Below are positions 1-8,857 of a DNA stretch of 64,000 nt, piece after piece. The DNA comes from Hyaloperonospora brassicae. Taxonomy: Eukaryota > Oomycota > Peronosporomycetes > Peronosporales > Peronosporaceae. Where the stretch lies: NCBI GenBank assembly GCA_947650285.1, contig CANTFL010001181.1, positions 124,001-188,000 on the forward strand, given 5' to 3'. The position numbers and the translations under genes were made by a program. The notes under the pieces are model-generated. The model saw only the letters and a program-made list of their open reading frames with translations. It was not told where the DNA came from and did not search any database. Within the stretch, counting starts at the first letter, position 1, and every line of letters starts with the position of its first letter.

Positions 1-1
1 G

Positions 2-829
2 TTGCATTGTTTATCGAGTGAGGCAGGCATTCCTTGCCTCACATGGGGAGACCCTTGTGCGAGTTGTGTTGACAACTCGCAGCGTGCACATAGGGATGTG
101 TACTCCCTAAATTCGCCCTTGGGAAGGGCGCACATCTCGGCTGAGATGCGTGACGCGATTGCAAACTTGCAATCCGTCTACAAGCGCCTAGGGCGCGTGT
201 TTACCGATGGGCCACAGGACTCATCGGATGGGTCTCGTCATACTGGCGGACAAGACCTTCAACATCCATCAACAGCTGAGAGCGGGGCTCCCAGCTGTTC
301 AAAGAGGGTGGATACCCCCGCCACTGGACGAGGTAGCTCGTCCTTGATCCTGAATCGTCACGGTGATTCAAGATACGCTCCACTAGAAAGCGTTGATCAC
401 CGTGAGCATCCACCAAAGGATGTGGTAGAGGAGGAAAGACCTCCTCCAGATGATTCTGTTCACCATCTCGACCCTTACAAGATGGATCGCGCAATCGATG
501 AATTGCGCGATGACTTGAAGCACGAGCGCGTTCGGCGCTACGCTTTGACCGATACCGTGCGGAAGAACCGCAAGGGTCACGAGGCTGATCGGGCGAGGGA
601 TCGCGCCGGTTATGCCACGGCGCAGCTTCAGGTCGAGCGGGATGTCCGCTCCCTATTCGGCGAGCTGGCGACAGCTCGCGGGGAGATATCTCGGTTGAAT
701 ACCGAGGTATCATATCTGCGCGACCTGACGGATCGTCTGGAGCGCGAACGCAAGAACTTGATGGATGTTCTTGAACGTGGGGGCTGTCTTCATCGGAAGA
801 AGAAGGCTCGTACTGACAGTACGACCTAA
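2..829 (+). CDS. Long antisense frame with coiled-coil character, opposite the Pol linker and chromodomain
   Basis: An uninterrupted 276-codon plus-strand frame enters from the left edge (first codon TTG, so the true start is unknown) and runs antisense to the chromodomain part of pol. Its C-terminal 120 residues look like a coiled coil: heptad-like hydrophobics in a Glu/Arg/Lys/Leu-rich setting, ending in KKKAR. It has no similarity I recognise. The simplest explanation is chance openness: antisense of a low-complexity Arg-rich linker, helped by the dense inverted repeats that make the two strands resemble one another. A genuine antisense gene of the element is possible but unproven. Confidence 0.2.
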   Translation: MHCLSSEAGIPCLTWGDPCASCVDNSQRAHRDVYSLNSPLGRAHISAEMRDAIANLQSVYKRLGRVFTDGPQDSSDGSRHTGGQDLQHPSTAESGAPSCSKRVDTPATGRGSSSLILNRHGDSRYAPLESVDHREHPPKDVVEEERPPPDDSVHHLDPYKMDRAIDELRDDLKHERVRRYALTDTVRKNRKGHEADRARDRAGYATAQLQVERDVRSLFGELATARGEISRLNTEVSYLRDLTDRLERERKNLMDVLERGGCLHRKKKARTDSTT

Positions 830-1433
830 GCCTCCCCACGTAAAACGTAGGATGCGTGCGCATCCTACGTGGCAATTCGAGTGTGTATGCATTGCCCTTG
901 CGATGCAACACTCGAAATGGCCCAATGTATTTCGGCAGTTGTTTGCTACTGCCGACACTAGTGACTGCATGTCTAGGTAAGTTTACCGTTGACAGTAGTA
1001 CTAGGTCGTTAACCTTAAATGAAAGAACATTTGCTCTTCCATTCTTGTCTGCGTTCCGTTTCTGACGGTCCACCGCATTTGCGATGGAGTCCTGAACGAA
1101 ACGGACTACCGCTTCTCGAGTCAGCAGGAAGTTCTCTGCTGACTCTTTGTTTTGTCTGGCAGTGCGCTTCGTGCGCACTGCTAAGAGATTGCTCTCTTCT
1201 TCATCGAGGTTGTCTTCTTCCTCGCTGACATAATCGTTGACGATGCTGAATACACCAGCATCGTCATCATCATCCGAATCAATAATAGCGTCTTCGCTAT
1301 TATTGAGATGATCTTCTTCATCGATGTCGACTTGATCGACATCGGCATCATACGTGACGACGTTTGCGTCGACACGTGATGAGCAAGAGCCAAAACGGTT
1401 TTTGCTCGAGCGAGTCCCTCCCCCCTTATCCAA
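201..1433 (-). CDS. Integrase C-terminal region and chromodomain of Pol
   Basis: The frame begins with an acidic stretch and the conserved segment around residues 105-205 (REAVVRFVQDSIANAVDRQK, then YIGPFRVL and MRTHPTFYVGRL), the GPF/Y module of gypsy integrases. A 130-residue Arg/Ser/Pro-rich linker follows. A chromodomain at about 349-400 (FLVERILNHRDD, YLVQWRGYPP, SWEPRS) then ends the polyprotein. Chromodomains in this position bind methylated histone H3 and steer integration to heterochromatin; that role is inferred from the family. The linker is overlapped on the other strand by a long open frame (2-829). Confidence 0.87.
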   Translation of the reverse strand: MDKGGGTRSSKNRFGSCSSRVDANVVTYDADVDQVDIDEEDHLNNSEDAIIDSDDDDDAGVFSIVNDYVSEEEDNLDEEESNLLAVRTKRTARQNKESAENFLLTREAVVRFVQDSIANAVDRQKRNADKNGRANVLSFKVNDLVLLSTVNLPRHAVTSVGSSKQLPKYIGPFRVLHRKGNAYTLELPRRMRTHPTFYVGRLRSYCQYEPSSSDEDSPHVQEHPSSSCVRAPDDPSGRADMIPRYSTEISPRELSPARRIGSGHPARPEAAPWHNRRDPSPDQPRDPCGSSARYRSKRSAERARASSHRAIHRLRDPSCKGRDGEQNHLEEVFPPLPHPLVDAHGDQRFLVERILNHRDDSGSRTSYLVQWRGYPPSLNSWEPRSQLLMDVEGLVRQYDETHPMSPVAHR

Positions 1434-2527
1434 GAGTTACACTCTATAAGGGTGGGCACTCGTGGATGGCGTAGGCCATTCACGTAAAACGGTGTGTGCT
1501 GTGTTGAAGCATGCACCGAATTATTGATGGCGAATTCCACCATGGGTAGGAATTCGCTCCAACTCGGAAACGAGTGGACATATCCTCGAAGAATATCTTC
1601 GAGGACACGGTTCGCACGTTCCGTCTGACCATCTGTTTCTGGATGGTCAGAAGTGGACATCTTCAATCGTGTTCCGAGAGTACGGAACACGGTTTGCCAA
1701 AATTCCGCCGTGAACCGAGGGTCACGGTCGGATACGAGTTCACGGGGTAACCCGTGGAGTCTAAAGACCGTGTCTAGAAAGACACGAGCACAACCTTGAG
1801 CCTTGATTGACTCAGGGACAGCAGCAAGATGGACCATCTTGCTGAATCGGTCTACAAACACAAGAATACCATTATTCTTGTGAGCGTCTTCGGGAAACCC
1901 GAAGACGAAGTCCATTGAAACGGACTGCCAGCACTCTGTCGGAACAGGCAGAGGCTGCAATGGCGCACGGGATGAAGGACTAGGCTTCACCCGTTGACAA
2001 ACTTCGCAAGCACGTATGTACTTGCGAACAAACTGATACTGGCGGGGCCAGTAAAAGTCACGACTTACCGTGAGGTAAGTCTTTCCTCTTCCACGATGGC
2101 CGCTTGTTGGGGCATCGTGACACTCGTACATGATGCGCAACCGCAAATCATGATGAGCGGGTACGACGACACGAGGCGTGTCGTCGGCAACAGCTGTATA
2201 GTACAGCAATCCGTTGCGTTTACTATACCGATCCGATGAGGATCGGTACAAAGCCGTTAAATCCCTCATGGATTTACTGGATGGATTCACCAGATGATCC
2301 ATCGAACGCAGAAGATCCTTATCTTCCGCGTATGCCTTTCGTACGTCGTCAAGTAAACTTGACGACGGGACACTGACTGACAGTGTCGCAACAGTGGGCT
2401 TATCCTCACTGTTGGATTGTGCGTCCGGCTCGAAATCGGGCCGGCGCGAAAGAGCATCCGCGACGACATTGAGTCGTCCCGGTTTATACTCCACGGAGAA
2501 ATATACTCCGCGAAGAAAGACAGCCAC
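1181..2527 (-). CDS. Integrase domain of Pol
   Basis: The frame opens with the end of the RNase H connection (VEYKPGRLNVVADALSRR). It then shows the integrase zinc domain (H-x-H plus CEVC) and the core with catalytic Asp in SVSMDFVFGFP, Asp in VSDRDPRFTAEFW and Glu in HPETDGQTERANRVLED. This gives the complete D,D-35-E triad that joins element cDNA to the host genome. The frame breaks again near 1430, after the HTPFYVNGLRHPR motif, and the post-core region continues in the adjacent frame; the last roughly 80 residues here are out of register. Confidence 0.87.
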   Translation of the reverse strand: MAVFLRGVYFSVEYKPGRLNVVADALSRRPDFEPDAQSNSEDKPTVATLSVSVPSSSLLDDVRKAYAEDKDLLRSMDHLVNPSSKSMRDLTALYRSSSDRYSKRNGLLYYTAVADDTPRVVVPAHHDLRLRIMYECHDAPTSGHRGRGKTYLTVSRDFYWPRQYQFVRKYIRACEVCQRVKPSPSSRAPLQPLPVPTECWQSVSMDFVFGFPEDAHKNNGILVFVDRFSKMVHLAAVPESIKAQGCARVFLDTVFRLHGLPRELVSDRDPRFTAEFWQTVFRTLGTRLKMSTSDHPETDGQTERANRVLEDILRGYVHSFPSWSEFLPMVEFAINNSVHASTQHTPFYVNGLRHPRVPTLIECNSWIRGEGLARAKTVLALAHHVSTQTSSRMMPMSIKSTSMKKIISIIAKTLLLIRMMMTMLVYSASSTIMSARKKTTSMKKRAIS

Positions 2528-4236
2528 CTCGCCATTCTTTGCGAGAGGTGTGGGCTGTTTACGGCCGTGCGTAATGACGCATGGTCCGTGTAGACAACAA
2601 ACGGTCTATCTCCCAAGAGATAGACGCGAAACTTAGCCAGTGCGTATTTCATGGCAAGGAGTTCCTTGTCATGCACTGGGTAATTACGCTCAGCTGCTTG
2701 CAGCTGACGCGACTGATAACAGATGACGCGCTCCGCGCGATCTGCATCGAACTGCATTAACGCACAGCCGATTGCAAAATCGCTGGCGTCACAGACCACA
2801 TGAAATGGTCTGTCCTGATCTGCAATCGCCAAGATCGGCGATTGCATCAAGCTCCGCTTGATACCTTCAAAGGAACGCTGGCACTCAGCGTTCCATGACC
2901 ACTTGACATTTTTCTTGAGCAAGCAAGAAAGATAAACAGTCATCTCGGCGTAGTTGCGCGAGTACTTGTGCAAGTACGCCGCAAGACCAAGGAACTTCCT
3001 TAGTCCCTTGACATCGACTGGCACTGGCCAGTCGGTGATCGCCTTGATCTTTTCGGGATCAGGGCGTACGCCGTGTTTACCCACGATGCACCCAAGAAGT
3101 GGTATTTCGCTAGCCGCGAATATACACTTCTTGAGGTTAGCGTACAACTTATGCTTGCGCATAAGTTGAAGAACCTGACGAACGTGAGTTCTGTGAACTT
3201 CAACGTCCGTCTTTCCGTCCATAGCCCGGCTATGGACGAACACATCGTCGAAGTAACTCGGTGCGAGGTCTCGCACCGGTCTCAACAGATTTGTGGCACG
3301 TCTGTTGAATGTTGCAGGGGCATTGCTCAGCCCCTGTGGCATAACTAGCCACTCCCACAGCATCCCGCTGGGGGTACTCACTGCCGTGAACGGGATGTCC
3401 CGTTCACGCATGAGGATCTGATAGAACCCATCCATCGGATCCATGGACGAAAAGATGGTACTCTTTGACATACCATCTATGATTACGTCCTTCCTCTGTA
3501 TCGGCGTCTGAGCCGGTACCGTTGCAGCATTCAACTTGTTGAATGCGTGCACTATCCGCCACCCTCCTGTGGCCTTTCGCACACAGAAGGTCGGAGAGCT
3601 GTGAGGGGATGTTGATTCCCTCACATGGCCCGCGGCTAAGCGATCGGCAAAGAACTTGTCGATCGCTATCACTTGTTCACGAGGCAGTGGCCACTGCTTC
3701 ATGACACAGTATTTCGAGCCCGGTTTGAGCTCGATCTCGTGTCGAGTGCCTTTGTCCTTAGGCAACTCGCAAGGTACGGATTCAGGGAACACATCCCTGA
3801 ATTTGATCAAATCCTTATACAAAGGATTTGCCTGAAGTGATTCCCAGGATTGGGACGCGTATCGCTCAATCCGAGTCTTCTCATCGAGGACAATTTCGTC
3901 CATCGATGAGCTGCTGAGAACCCGTTCGTTCTCAGCAAATACTGTTGCCGACCGAATGTCGGTCACATACTCGTCCTCTGTGACGAGTATGCAGATCTGC
4001 TTGACTTTGCCATTACGCAGATCACGCAAGAACCGTTTCGGTTCTAGCGTTCGCAACTGAGTTATTTTCGAAGTCAACTTCGGAGGCACAATCAGATCAA
4101 GCGTATAAGCGCCTACGCTTGATCCGTCATTAACCAAGACGTTCAACGTCTCGGTTTCTTCCTGGGAACTTGCTTCCACAGGTTGCTGAGGGCCTAATCC
4201 CTCAGCAAGAAGACTCTTGAGGAATTCCTTCCTCAA
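2287..4236 (-). CDS. Reverse transcriptase and RNase H domains of Pol
   Basis: RT motifs are in order: a first catalytic Asp in SSMDPMDGFYQI (near residue 265), the block LVMPQGLSNAPATF, then the active site YFDD at about 328-331 followed by the thumb. RNase H follows with HVVCDASDFAIGCAL, where the first Asp is catalytic, and FVVYTDHASL near residue 560. The frame is lost just after the RNase H segment ending FFAEY near 2500. The normal continuation is found in the next frame, so the last roughly 60 residues of this frame are not genuine Pol sequence. One missing base would explain this. Confidence 0.88.
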   Translation of the reverse strand: MRKEFLKSLLAEGLGPQQPVEASSQEETETLNVLVNDGSSVGAYTLDLIVPPKLTSKITQLRTLEPKRFLRDLRNGKVKQICILVTEDEYVTDIRSATVFAENERVLSSSSMDEIVLDEKTRIERYASQSWESLQANPLYKDLIKFRDVFPESVPCELPKDKGTRHEIELKPGSKYCVMKQWPLPREQVIAIDKFFADRLAAGHVRESTSPHSSPTFCVRKATGGWRIVHAFNKLNAATVPAQTPIQRKDVIIDGMSKSTIFSSMDPMDGFYQILMRERDIPFTAVSTPSGMLWEWLVMPQGLSNAPATFNRRATNLLRPVRDLAPSYFDDVFVHSRAMDGKTDVEVHRTHVRQVLQLMRKHKLYANLKKCIFAASEIPLLGCIVGKHGVRPDPEKIKAITDWPVPVDVKGLRKFLGLAAYLHKYSRNYAEMTVYLSCLLKKNVKWSWNAECQRSFEGIKRSLMQSPILAIADQDRPFHVVCDASDFAIGCALMQFDADRAERVICYQSRQLQAAERNYPVHDKELLAMKYALAKFRVYLLGDRPFVVYTDHASLRTAVNSPHLSQRMARWLSFFAEYISPWSINRDDSMSSRMLFRAGPISSRTHNPTVRISPLLRHCQSVSRRQVYLTTYERHTRKIRIFCVRWIIW

Positions 4237-5044
4237 GTACGTGGGGACTTATTCCCTCGACGTCTTCCGACTGTGGCTGTGCAACCACAGTCAGGAACCG
4301 ATCCTTTACGGTCGACTCTCCAGTCGACCTAGGATTTTCATGTTGCCCCTTGGGGGCAACAGACTTCTTTCTTCTAAGATGCTGCCCGCTAGGCATGCAT
4401 CCATGTCCCGGTCCACTCGACTTATTCGAGTGGTGGACCTTCGGCGCAGCCTGTACTTCTGTACAGCCGCCGGGAGCTTGCTCCACAGTGTAGTGATCAA
4501 CTACACTGTGATCTTGTGCAGTCGTGCTAACGACCGTACCGCAAGTGAGGCCATCGCACTCACTCGCAGAACATCCACACGCTTGTGGACGCTCCAAGAT
4601 GTTCATCAGATGGCCATCTGATGAACAAGCAGCAGGCATCTTCACGGATCGATGCTGCCAGCTCACTCTTGGCTCGTACTTTCTGAGCCAAGGTAATCCC
4701 AGGATGACATCAAATTTGTCATCCAGATCTAGTACGATGAAGTCATCATCGTACTGTTCGCCCTCTAACGTGTAGTGGATTCCTACTACACGTTTCTCAA
4801 CGGTTATCGATGCGCCTGTTGCAAGGCGCACCGTCATCCTTGTGAGGGGAATGTCGCGCTCAACGAACTTGAGCCTACGACCCTCTAGTGACTGGCGACG
4901 AACAAAATTGTTCGACGCCCCACAGTCTACTAGGGCACGAAGTGACAAATCATTTGTCGCTTCCAACTTCAAGGTGATGAGCAAAACGTCATCACCAGGT
5001 GCAGAGACACACAATGATTGTGTATCTGGAGCAACTTTCGTCAA
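4202..5044 (-). CDS. Retropepsin-like aspartic protease domain of Pol
   Basis: This 280-aa frame carries the catalytic motif LVDCGASNNFV near residue 37 and the downstream hydrophobic ILGLPWL near residue 114, the two signatures of a gypsy-type aspartic protease. DCGAS replaces the more common DTGA/DSGA; this Cys variant is frequent in oomycete and plant gypsy elements. The C-terminal half is a low-complexity linker to reverse transcriptase. The frame is -1 relative to gag and does not join the RT frame; the two overlap by about 35 bases near 4202-4236. The domain cleaves the Gag-Pol precursor. Confidence 0.85.
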   Translation of the reverse strand: MTKVAPDTQSLCVSAPGDDVLLITLKLEATNDLSLRALVDCGASNNFVRRQSLEGRRLKFVERDIPLTRMTVRLATGASITVEKRVVGIHYTLEGEQYDDDFIVLDLDDKFDVILGLPWLRKYEPRVSWQHRSVKMPAACSSDGHLMNILERPQACGCSASECDGLTCGTVVSTTAQDHSVVDHYTVEQAPGGCTEVQAAPKVHHSNKSSGPGHGCMPSGQHLRRKKSVAPKGQHENPRSTGESTVKDRFLTVVAQPQSEDVEGISPHVLEEGIPQESSC

Positions 5045-5094
5045 GAGATTTGCAAATTCTCTTGAGGTTGCTGGATCAGTAGGGCGCTCCGCCC

Positions 5095-6249
5095 CTACTG
5101 ACCCCGACCATTTTTTGATGGTCCGTCTCGCTGTTGCGGCTTCGCAACAGCGCTGGACCCACGCCCATTGCCCTTTCTGGCAAAAGGTCGTCCATTTCGC
5201 TCAATATTGTTTGGTACTGGGCGTGGAGCACTACACTCGTATGCGTAGTGCCCTAACTTCTGACAGCGATTGCACCTCTGCAATCGCTTGTTGTTTGTAG
5301 AGCGAGGTCTCTCGCTCTCAACATAGCAGAGGTCCATTGGTTCTGGACCTCCGATCTCTTGTCGTCTCGGTGGACGGTAAGAGTTTGAGCTAGCATGAGC
5401 CTGTCTCATGCTAAAGTCTTCCTGTTCCGCGGCTGATATCGCTTCTTCAAGCGTATTCAGCTCAAGGCGGAACAGGTGGCTCCTGACAGGCCTTTCTGCG
5501 AGCCCTTGCATGAACACCGTAATCAACATGTGTTCATGTACTGGGTTGGCAGTTATACTACTCGCAAGGAGTCGTATATGTTGTGCGTAAGCGTGTACAT
5601 CACGCTTACCCTGCTTGAGTTTCAGGAGCTCTGAGCGAGCCCTGAACTCAGCACGTGGCGGCTCAAACGTTTGTCTGAGCCGGGCCTTGAAGTCATCTAG
5701 CGACCTAAACACATTGGGGTCGCTACTCTCGAGTCCCGGGGACCAAGTTTTGGCACGCCCTGCCAAGTGGGTCTGAGCAAATGTGAGTTTCATTTGCTCA
5801 TCTTCGACGCGACGAGCCCTTAAGGCTCTGTCAAGTTCGACAAGCCATAGTAACAGGGAGTCTTCCGGGACTCCTCTGTACTTGGAGATATCAACCTTCA
5901 TGACCTCGGGACGACGCGCATGTGCCGTCCCGCCCACAGCAGCATGGAATTGCTGATGTCTCAACAGATCTGTCTGTTGAGCACCGAGTTCTCTCAACTG
6001 CTCGGCCTGTTGAGAGCCTTGCTGGTGAAGCAAGGCTACTTTCTCCCTCTCGAGAGCAAGTTCATTCTGAATGAACTTGGCGATAGCGGCATGTTGTTGG
6101 TCTCTGTCTAGAGACTCCAACATGGTGCTGACGACGAGTTCGCCTACGGTAGAACTCATTCGTTCTACCGCACCCCATTCGATGTCACTCAAATGGGTAA
6201 ACCCTTCACGCGTGGCGTGAAAGGTGTCTTCTTCATCCAACATGAACAT
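5095..6249 (-). CDS. gag: Gag (capsid-nucleocapsid) of the Ty3/gypsy element
   Basis: The product is 384 aa and starts 45 bp inside the LTR. The N-terminal part is coiled-coil-like and Gln-rich (about residues 60-100). The middle matches the retrotransposon gag capsid fold, with the usual W-x-x-x-L-x-x-x-F pattern around residues 150-230. Near residue 330 there is one CCHC zinc knuckle, CNRCQKLGHYAYEC, followed by a basic tail for nucleic-acid binding. Gag packages the element RNA in cytoplasmic particles. The frame ends at 5095, and the protease continues in the -1 frame, as expected for frameshift expression. Confidence 0.88.
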   Translation of the reverse strand: MFMLDEEDTFHATREGFTHLSDIEWGAVERMSSTVGELVVSTMLESLDRDQQHAAIAKFIQNELALEREKVALLHQQGSQQAEQLRELGAQQTDLLRHQQFHAAVGGTAHARRPEVMKVDISKYRGVPEDSLLLWLVELDRALRARRVEDEQMKLTFAQTHLAGRAKTWSPGLESSDPNVFRSLDDFKARLRQTFEPPRAEFRARSELLKLKQGKRDVHAYAQHIRLLASSITANPVHEHMLITVFMQGLAERPVRSHLFRLELNTLEEAISAAEQEDFSMRQAHASSNSYRPPRRQEIGGPEPMDLCYVESERPRSTNNKRLQRCNRCQKLGHYAYECSAPRPVPNNIERNGRPFARKGNGRGSSAVAKPQQRDGPSKNGRGQ

Positions 6250-6273
6250 GTTGGATGATGTGGTCCTTGGAAG

Positions 6274-6291
6274 GACTACAAAGTGCTACCA
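6274..6291 (-). promoter_or_regulatory. Primer binding site for minus-strand DNA synthesis
   Basis: On the minus strand, two bases after the LTR ends, the sequence reads TGGTAGCACTTTGTAGTC. TGG pairs with the tRNA 3' CCA, and the next bases predict a tRNA 3' end of ...ACAAAGTGCTACCA. This is not the initiator-tRNA site (TGGTATCAGAGC) used by many plant elements. Which tRNA is used cannot be told without the genome's tRNA set. Confidence 0.7.
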
Positions 6292-6293
6292 GG

Positions 6294-6684
6294 TGTAACG
6301 GGGCACACCCTTGCGTAACTTAACGCAAGGGTTTTGAGTGCCCCGACAGACGTACACGTGGCAAGCGAGGAAGCGTAGGTAGGGTAAAAGTAGAACTGTT
6401 ATATTAATAAATTAAGTCTTTAAACTACTGTCTCTTCGTTTGACTTAATTCAATTATACTAATATAACTGCATGTATGGTGACGTCTCGTCACCACTCAT
6501 TGCGCGCGTCTTGCGGCGATTGGTGGGTTGATATCATCACGATATCAACCAATGAACAGACCCTTTGGTCGACCCTTCAATATCACCACTTTGGTGATAT
6601 TGTTTTAAAGAATATCCATCTTTATATTCTTTATTGTCACTTTCCTTAAAGTGACAATTTCATGTAACGTGCTGCCCCGTTACA
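6294..6684 (-). repeat. 5' LTR of the Ty3/gypsy element
   Basis: The 391-bp segment begins TGTAACGGGG and ends CCCCGTTACA, the TG...CA form with perfect 10-bp terminal inverted repeats. It sits directly upstream, on the minus strand, of the primer site and gag. It contains several perfect hairpins, for example arms 6634-6643 and 6648-6657. A diverged relative lies at 58785-59224. Sequence to the right (from 6685) loses the hairpin character at once, which supports the boundary. Confidence 0.9.
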
Positions 6685-8857
6685 AGTTGGCTATATTTGG
6701 CAAGTACGACGATGTAGTCACGCATAGATTGATCGATGCCTCCATCTTCTTCGTCACTGCACGTTATCGATATGTCACTTTCCAGCCGCAAGGGAGCAAA
6801 CATAAGAAAATATCAAAGTCTGTGACCCAAGTGCGCGACTTGGCTCTCCGGTGTCTCTCTGACGGTCAAGAAGATCACGGTGGACGAGAGTCAAACTGAG
6901 TTGATTGCTTGATTCGCATCATGGTGTACTCGTAGTACCATGCAACATGGATCGATGCTATGAAATGGCACAGACTTTACTCCTAAAGCGAAGCTCGCGA
7001 TCAGAAGAACAGAAAACAAGCTTGTCGATGTCCAGGATCGAGAAAAACATTACAACCCACCGACAATGAACGCCTGCCGGAAAAATGCGAATACGAAGGT
7101 AGGCTTTTGCTTGGTGGACGTTTCTTCAGTGGTAAGCGAGGATCATTGTTGGTGAAAGGGACGCTTTGTTCGTGCGATACAATGACTGGCGGCAGATAAC
7201 GGGTGAAGACACGTTTGAGCAACGATAACGAGGCATCAATATCGTGAACCGATTCAGAGCGCTTCTACTATTGTACGCAGGTTATATCAGTCATATGCTC
7301 GATGTTCGGTAGCCCGGGTACATTTAAAGATGGCGCTCATGCTTGTCACGATGTGAATGCATGCCCGTGCTTTTTCCAGTTGAAAAATGCAAGACTACTG
7401 CCGCGATCGTCTGTACCGCAACTCGATACGGCGAGTTGCCATCATGACAAGTTCGAGGTTTGTAGACATTTTGTGGTTTCTGATGCACTATCATCCACAT
7501 TGACACTCGTGTGTGATGTTTTGTGTCAGGCTGGAGCAAAAGGAAGGGACTAGGTTGTCAGATTACTACATCGAGCCCGAGCTACATCGCTACGGTTTGG
7601 CCTTATCCTGGTCAATCACACTGCGTCGGTGTGCACAAGGTGTCGGGAATGTCGGCAATGGGAAGGAAAGGACGGTACGGCACATGACTTTGCTCGCTCG
7701 GCCGAGTCTGTAGATTCTTCAAACACACACTAAGCGATGAAGCAAAAGCTGTCCAAGAAGACGCAATGTATCCACGGGACTCGAGCTCAGCGTGGACGGA
7801 CTATTCTACCGCTTTTAGAGCGAAGCTGTGCGTTTTTCATACCAGCTGTATGCGACTAACCCTTTTGCAAACAAGGCACTGTTGGAGATGCCTAAGAGCT
7901 GCATTGTTTGAAAGGTTGAGATTGGACCGCAGCAGCAAAGCACTTCGGTTAGTCTAACACCACTCGATCTTGTTTCATATCGAGCACGAATAGCAGCTAG
8001 GCAGTAGCCGTAACGACGACGATGAAATAAAGAACAGAGATGGGGCAATGGGGAATATGCGACCGCATGTCATCTCGAGATAATCTCGCCTGCACAATAT
8101 TACGCAAATACAAGCAACGACCTTGCGAGTAAAACGACGCTTAATTGACCAGGCAGAGTGTCACTAATGCGCTCACGACGCATATGTAGGCTACTGTTCA
8201 CATTGTTTTCTTGAATGAAGAAACGTTGATTGTCGATTCTTTTGAGTAAAGCACTTTACTTTGCGCGTTCGGATGTTTGAGTGCAAGTTGGGCTTGGGCA
8301 ACACGTAAAAAATAGCCAGTCACACAGCCTTGTCTAGCTTGATGTGCATCATGTGAATGGCAAGTAGGGTAGCTTTGATGCTCTTGCCAGACGAATAGGA
8401 ACGGGAAGACTGACTTTGCAGAGCAAGACTGACCTGTGGCAAATGGTATCAGTGAACCTGCTGGTGCTTACCCTGCGAGATAGGCGAAGCTTAGTTTAAC
8501 GGCAGATACAACTATGACTTTGTACACCAGGAAGATCATCAAAAGAGCACTCGTGCAAGCTCAGTGCCATGCCGGCGTGTTTTTACTACACTTTGAATTT
8601 AATGTAGAATTGCAAGTATATAACACAAAGGCTGGAAACAAATGTCGACAAGAGAGAGAGAGAAAGTTTGAGGTGTATTCGGGCACGCTTGCGACCCACT
8701 ATATCCGGCTTTGTTAGCCATACATCCGGCGATGTGTAATCGTACCACCCCTCGCGGGTATCAAGCCACGTGCCTCCCGGTTCCGGTGCCAGTGCTTATT
8801 CACCCGGCAACCGAGGTCAATTGACAAAGGTAGGTCAGAGCTTCAACGGGTGTTGTA
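6685..8857. other. Gene-poor spacer, no supported feature
   Basis: Only short frames without family resemblance are visible on either strand. The dense hairpin texture of the retroelement stops at 6684. No tRNA, rRNA or long repeat was recognised. Confidence 0.6.

Larger units (their letters stand above)
1..6684 (-). mobile_element. Ty3/gypsy chromovirus LTR retrotransposon, truncated by the left window edge
   Basis: Read on the minus strand, the order is 5' LTR (6684-6294), primer binding site, gag, protease, RT/RNase H, integrase, then a C-terminal chromodomain ending at 201. This is the order of Ty3/gypsy chromoviruses. The 3' LTR must lie left of position 1, so neither its presence nor the target-site duplication can be checked. 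Four reading-frame changes separate the domains. The gag-to-protease step is a -1 change, as in many gypsy elements. The other three (near 4220, 2500 and 1430) look like single-base indels, either decay or assembly error. No in-frame nonsense codons are seen inside the domains, so the insertion is young. The whole element is packed with short inverted repeats (see findings). Confidence 0.93.
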
